This document shows, piece after piece, positions 7,664 to 10,581 of a DNA stretch of 10,581 nt. This DNA comes from Gammaproteobacteria bacterium (GTDB lineage Bacteria > Pseudomonadota > Gammaproteobacteria > DSM-19610): the NCBI GenBank assembly GCA_011371465.1, contig DRQL01000053.1:1-10581 (forward strand), given 5' to 3'. The notes under the pieces were generated by a model. The model ran no database searches. It had not been told where the DNA came from and saw only the letters and a program-made list of their open reading frames with translations. The position numbers were made by a program, and so were the translations under genes. The stretch's first letter is position 1. The number at the start of each line of letters is the position of its first letter.

Positions 7664-7669
7664 TTTCCT
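7664..7669 (-). promoter_or_regulatory. Ribosome binding site deciding the lptF start
   Basis: AGGAAA on the minus strand, with its AGGA core 6 bases upstream of the TTG at 7659. It is a clear Shine-Dalgarno match at good spacing. The competing ATG at 7698 has none within range. Confidence 0.5.
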
Positions 7670-7696
7670 GTCGGTGGTGCGGGTGACTGGACGGCC

Positions 7697-7723
7697 ATTG
7701 TACCGGATTTGGACGCCTGTGAG
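7697..7723 (-). promoter_or_regulatory. Candidate promoter for lptF-lptG
   Basis: On the minus strand TACAAT (7697-7702) is a near-consensus -10. The best -35-like hexamer, CTCACA (7718-7723), is only 15 bases upstream, so the promoter is imperfect. Transcription would begin around 7690, downstream of the ATG at 7698 and about 30 bases before the TTG at 7659. Confidence 0.35.
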
Positions 7724-7788
7724 CGGGCGCTGCAGTCCGGCGTTGATTCAGGTAAGCTCGCGATTTTCCATGCGGGTCGATCCGGCGA

Positions 7789-8859
7789 GTGGACGAACCA
7801 GTACAAGGCAGCAGTGCCGGACCCTCGACCTGGCTGCTGACCGGTCACAAGGCGGGGGACAATGCGCAGGTCCGGGCGCTGGCCGAGGCACTGGGCTGGC
7901 CCTGTACCGTCAAACGTTTCCGCTACCGGCGCTACGAGTTGCTCACCAACCGCTTGCTGGGTGCCACGCTGGCGGGCATCGAGCAGTCGGCTTCCAGTGA
8001 GTTGAACCCGCCCTGGCCGCAACTGGTGATTACCGCCGGACGGCGCAATGAGCCCGTGGCGCGCTGGATAAAGGCGCGTTCACCGGCAACCCGGCTGGTG
8101 CACATCGGGCGCCCCTGGGCGCCGCTGGACTGCTTTGACCTCATTGTAACTACCCCGCAGTATTTCCTGCCGGATCAGCCCAACGTACTGCACAACCATT
8201 TACCGCTGCACAGTGTCAGCAACGAATCCCTGACGCAGGCCGCCGGACAGTGGCGCGCACGCCTGGAACCTTTACCTCGCCCCTGGATCGCGCTGCTGGT
8301 GGGCGGCGATAGCGGGCCCTTCGTATTTACACCGCAAAAAGGCCGTGTGCTCGGACAACGGGCAAACCGCCTGGCACAGGAATGCGGCGGCAGCCTGCTG
8401 GTCAGCAGCAGTGCACGAACCCCGGCCTCCTCGTTTGCAGCGCTGCAGGCAGCAATCAGTGTACCCGCCCATGTTCATACCTGGCGCGCGGACCAGGATG
8501 AAAATCCCTACCTGGCCTACCTGGCACTGGCTGACCGGCTGATAGTGACGGGGGAAAGCATGTCCATGCTGACCGAAGCGGCCTGGACTGCCAAGCCGTT
8601 GTATATCTTTGACCCGGGGGATGCCGGCGCCTGGTGGCACCACCTGCATAATTTTCGCTTCAAACCGCTGAGCCATCATTTCGCCATGCGTTTCGCACCG
8701 CGACGTATGCACCGCGACGTCGGCAGGATCCAGCAGCAGCTGGTGCTGGATGGCCGTGCCGTGTGGCTGGGTGATTCTTTTCCCGACGCGGTAAGCCCGG
8801 GGATGCCCGACGATACCGAACGAGCGGCTGCGCGGGTGCGCGCATTGTTTACGCATTAG
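7789..8859 (+). CDS. ELM1-like family protein (Mito_fiss_Elm1, formerly DUF1022), copy 2
   Basis: A 356-residue paralogue of the gene at 2485-3594, sharing every conserved block in the same order. These are WLLTGHKAGDNAQ (15-27), ALAEALGWP (30-38), PPWPQLVITAGRRNEPVARW (74-93), TRLVHIGRPWAPLD (101-114), FDLIVTTPQY (116-125), LLVGGDSGPF (169-178), GSLLVSSSARTP (201-212), NPYLAYLALAD (239-249) and VTGESMSMLTEA (253-264). It differs from copy 1 in the last quarter, where the aromatic AWWHHLHNF replaces a Gly/Tyr-rich loop. A soluble GT-B-like transferase is possible but unproven. The start is GTG at 7789; there is no in-frame ATG nearby, and the upstream ATG at 7770 is in another frame. It is divergent from lptF across a short gap, suggesting shared control with the lipid export genes. 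Confidence 0.85.
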   Translation: MDEPVQGSSAGPSTWLLTGHKAGDNAQVRALAEALGWPCTVKRFRYRRYELLTNRLLGATLAGIEQSASSELNPPWPQLVITAGRRNEPVARWIKARSPATRLVHIGRPWAPLDCFDLIVTTPQYFLPDQPNVLHNHLPLHSVSNESLTQAAGQWRARLEPLPRPWIALLVGGDSGPFVFTPQKGRVLGQRANRLAQECGGSLLVSSSARTPASSFAALQAAISVPAHVHTWRADQDENPYLAYLALADRLIVTGESMSMLTEAAWTAKPLYIFDPGDAGAWWHHLHNFRFKPLSHHFAMRFAPRRMHRDVGRIQQQLVLDGRAVWLGDSFPDAVSPGMPDDTERAAARVRALFTH

Positions 8860-8884
8860 CCCGATCCGGGCTGTCTGTTTCCTT
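8858..8884 (+). terminator. Probable intrinsic terminator after ELM1-like copy 2
   Basis: A perfect 6-base stem (AGCCCG and CGGGCT, 3-base loop, 8858-8872) begins inside the stop codon. It is followed by a T-rich but interrupted tract. The short loop and broken T-run make it a weak terminator. Confidence 0.5.
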
Positions 8885-9062
8885 CCGGAAAATCAACCGA
8901 ATAGCTGGCACACCTGTATCGGTGCTGCGTTGCATCGTCCACCGATGACCGGTATTTGCTGCATTCCCGGCGTTGACAGCCTTCCCGCCATACGTTGAGA
9001 CTCAACGGACAACAGGGTAGTTGGCAACAAACATCGCAAGGAGCAGGGGGGCCGGTCTGTTT
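8885..9062. other. Intergenic region upstream of the toroid/CarboxypepD protein
   Basis: No gene is recognised here. It contains a small CATCG/CGATG hairpin (8933-8947), a consensus TTGACA (8973-8978) without a good -10 at 16-18 bases, a 15-base palindrome (8993-9007), and AAGGAG (9038-9043). The last lies 19 bases from the GTG at 9063, too far for ideal initiation there. Confidence 0.5.
8993..9007. promoter_or_regulatory. 15-base palindrome, candidate operator
   Basis: CGTTGAG and CTCAACG are exact reverse complements around a single A. It lies 14 bases after a TTGACA hexamer, where the -10 of a promoter for the following gene would fall. A dimeric regulator binding here could control that gene. 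No regulator is identified. Confidence 0.35.
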
Positions 9063-10581
9063 GTGCATAATGCCGTAAAAACGTATCTATGGTGGCTGCC
9101 TGTGCTGCTGTTCGCAGCCGGGTTCGGTGCGCAGTGCCGTGCCGATGCGCTGGACTGGCTGGACAGCCGGGCGACGGACGACGGCAGTTATACCACGGCG
9201 GCGGATCCGGCCACGCCGTTTCAGGCAACGGCCGAAGCGTTGCGCGCGTTCAGCGCGGCCGGTGCCGGCGCCCGCGCGGGGATTCCGGCGGCCCGCGCGT
9301 TTCTGTTCGCGAACCCCGCGCGCAATACCGAATATCTTGCCCGACAGATCCTGCTGGAACCGGTCGATGCCGGCACCCCGGACCGGCTGGCTGAACTGCT
9401 CGCCCGTCAGCAACCACCGCCACCGTTCGGTGACGGTGGCTTCGGAGACGCGGCCGATACGCCTTCCACCGTGCTCGATACCGCTTTCGCACTGCAGGCA
9501 CTGGCGGCCCGTGGTCAGACGGGCCGGCCCGAACTGGCATCCGCCCTGGGTTTGCTGTTGAATCGCCAGCGTGCGGACGGGGGCTGGTCGGACGGCGTCA
9601 ACCTGTCGTCTGTCTACCTGACTGCGCTGACCATGCGCGCCCTGCAGTCCTACCGGGACCGCTACGCGCTGGACGATGCGCTGGACCGCGCTGCACAGTT
9701 CCTGCTCTCGCAGCGTGACGCCGACCACCTGATCGGCACCACCGCCGAGACCGCGCTGGCGCTGCTGGCGTTTGCGCCGCAGCTTTTTGACACCGCTATA
9801 TACCAGGACACGGTCACCACCCTGCGCGCCGCCCAGGCGGCGGACGGCTCCTGGGACGCGAGTGTGTACACCACGGCGCTGGCGTTGCGCGCCCTGGCCG
9901 CGCTGGCCTCGGCAACGCCCGCCAATCCGGACCTGGCCAGGGTCAGCGGGGTGATTACCGACGCCGTGGACGGAACGCCGCTGCAAGGTGCCCGTGTCAC
10001 CCTCCGGGGTACGGAAGATCGCACGACCACGACCGCCGCCGACGGATCGTACCGGATCGCAAACGTAGCGCCGGGCGAGATTGGTCTGCGCGTCGAGCAG
10101 GCGGGCTACCTGGTGATCAGCGGCCGCGAAACCGCCACGGCGGGTGGCCGCGTGACATTCAATGCAGCACTGCCGCGCGATCCGCAGCCGCGCTTGCTGA
10201 CGGTCACCGGGCGGGTGGTGGACGCCGCCGGCCAGGCGGCATTGGCCGGGGCCCGCCTGCGCGTAATCGATAGCGGCACGGTCACGCAAAGCGCAGGCGA
10301 TGGCCGCTTCTCCCTGGCCGGCCTGGCCGCGGGCAACTACCTGGTCCAGGTCGAGGCGACGGATTTCCTTCCCGCACAATTTTCGGTCGCCGCCGCCGCG
10401 GGCGGCAGCCTGGACGTGGGCCTTATCAGCCTGAAGCGCGTGGCGGGCAATGACAGCGGCATACGCGGGATGGTGACCGACGCCCTGACCCGGGCGCCGC
10501 TGCGTGGCGTGACCATCACCGTGAACGGCAGCGACAGCCTGTACAGCGCGGCCGACGGGCGTTTTGAACGGCGTCCCGTGC
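9063..10581 (+). CDS. Exported protein with alpha/alpha-toroid (QW-like) repeats and carboxypeptidase-regulatory-like domains (3' end beyond window)
   Basis: An open frame of 506 residues runs off the right edge. Residues 8-28 (YLWWLPVLLFAAGF...CRADA) look like a signal peptide with cleavage after an Ala-x-Ala-like end. Residues 29-290 are helical repeats with DGSY (40-43), QRADGGWSDG (169-178) and QAADGSWDAS (258-267), the QW-type signature of prenyltransferase/squalene-cyclase toroids. The cyclase DxDD acid motif is not seen, so a binding or structural role is likelier than catalysis. Three carboxypeptidase-regulatory-like beta-sandwich repeats follow. They begin at VSGVITDAVDGTPLQGA (294), VTGRVVDAAGQAALAGA (381) and IRGMVTDALTRAPLRGV (467), each with the typical ADGSY/GDGRF/ADGRF turn. 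The start is uncertain. GTG 9063 places the signal peptide correctly but has a poor ribosome site, and TTG 9021 is the only other upstream option before a stop at 9018. It is probably a large cell-surface protein. Confidence 0.85.
   Translation, partial: MHNAVKTYLWWLPVLLFAAGFGAQCRADALDWLDSRATDDGSYTTAADPATPFQATAEALRAFSAAGAGARAGIPAARAFLFANPARNTEYLARQILLEPVDAGTPDRLAELLARQQPPPPFGDGGFGDAADTPSTVLDTAFALQALAARGQTGRPELASALGLLLNRQRADGGWSDGVNLSSVYLTALTMRALQSYRDRYALDDALDRAAQFLLSQRDADHLIGTTAETALALLAFAPQLFDTAIYQDTVTTLRAAQAADGSWDASVYTTALALRALAALASATPANPDLARVSGVITDAVDGTPLQGARVTLRGTEDRTTTTAADGSYRIANVAPGEIGLRVEQAGYLVISGRETATAGGRVTFNAALPRDPQPRLLTVTGRVVDAAGQAALAGARLRVIDSGTVTQSAGDGRFSLAGLAAGNYLVQVEATDFLPAQFSVAAAAGGSLDVGLISLKRVAGNDSGIRGMVTDALTRAPLRGVTITVNGSDSLYSAADGRFERRPV

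Noticed and set aside
7660..8022. N-terminal extension of lptF to 8022
   Set aside because: It overlaps the second ELM1-like gene antisense and the translated extension has no LptF similarity; LptF normally begins a few residues before its first helix.
9087..10379. 430-residue minus-strand frame opposite the toroid protein
   Set aside because: It is rich in Arg, Gly and Gln with no domain. The plus strand shows a signal peptide, QW motifs and three repeats, which is far stronger evidence.

Overview
This window is GC-rich, densely coding bacterial DNA, most likely from a gammaproteobacterium. The reasons are MurA closely resembling gammaproteobacterial sequences, a complete LptF/LptG pair (so a Gram-negative outer membrane), and short intergenic gaps. 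The taxon is inferred from remembered family sequences, not from a search.

Layout. Positions 1-2350 (minus strand) read acp, spt, murA: a small acyl carrier protein, a serine palmitoyltransferase-type alpha-oxoamine synthase, and UDP-GlcNAc enolpyruvyl transferase cut off by the left window edge. Positions 2485-3594 (plus) hold an ELM1-like protein divergent from acp. Positions 3585-7659 (minus) read lptF, lptG, then an MsbA-type ABC exporter that probably also has its own promoter. Positions 7789-8859 (plus) hold a second, clearly paralogous ELM1-like gene divergent from lptF. From about 9063 to the right edge (plus) runs the start of a large exported protein: a signal peptide, an alpha/alpha-toroid region with QW-like motifs, then three carboxypeptidase-regulatory-like beta-sandwich repeats.

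How the genes may work together. ACP plus SPT is the known entry step of bacterial sphingolipid (ceramide) synthesis. The ABC exporter could flip a lipid across the inner membrane, and LptF/LptG form the membrane part of the machine that extracts lipids for transport to the outer membrane. The two ELM1-like proteins look like GT-B-fold enzymes and sit where lipid-modifying transferases might be expected. The most interesting reading is a lipid synthesis, modification and export island, possibly handling a sphingolipid-type glycolipid instead of, or together with, LPS. That is inference: the later ceramide genes are not in the window, and LptFG here may simply be the cell's ordinary LPS copy.

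No tRNA, rRNA, CRISPR array, insertion sequence or phage gene was recognised.
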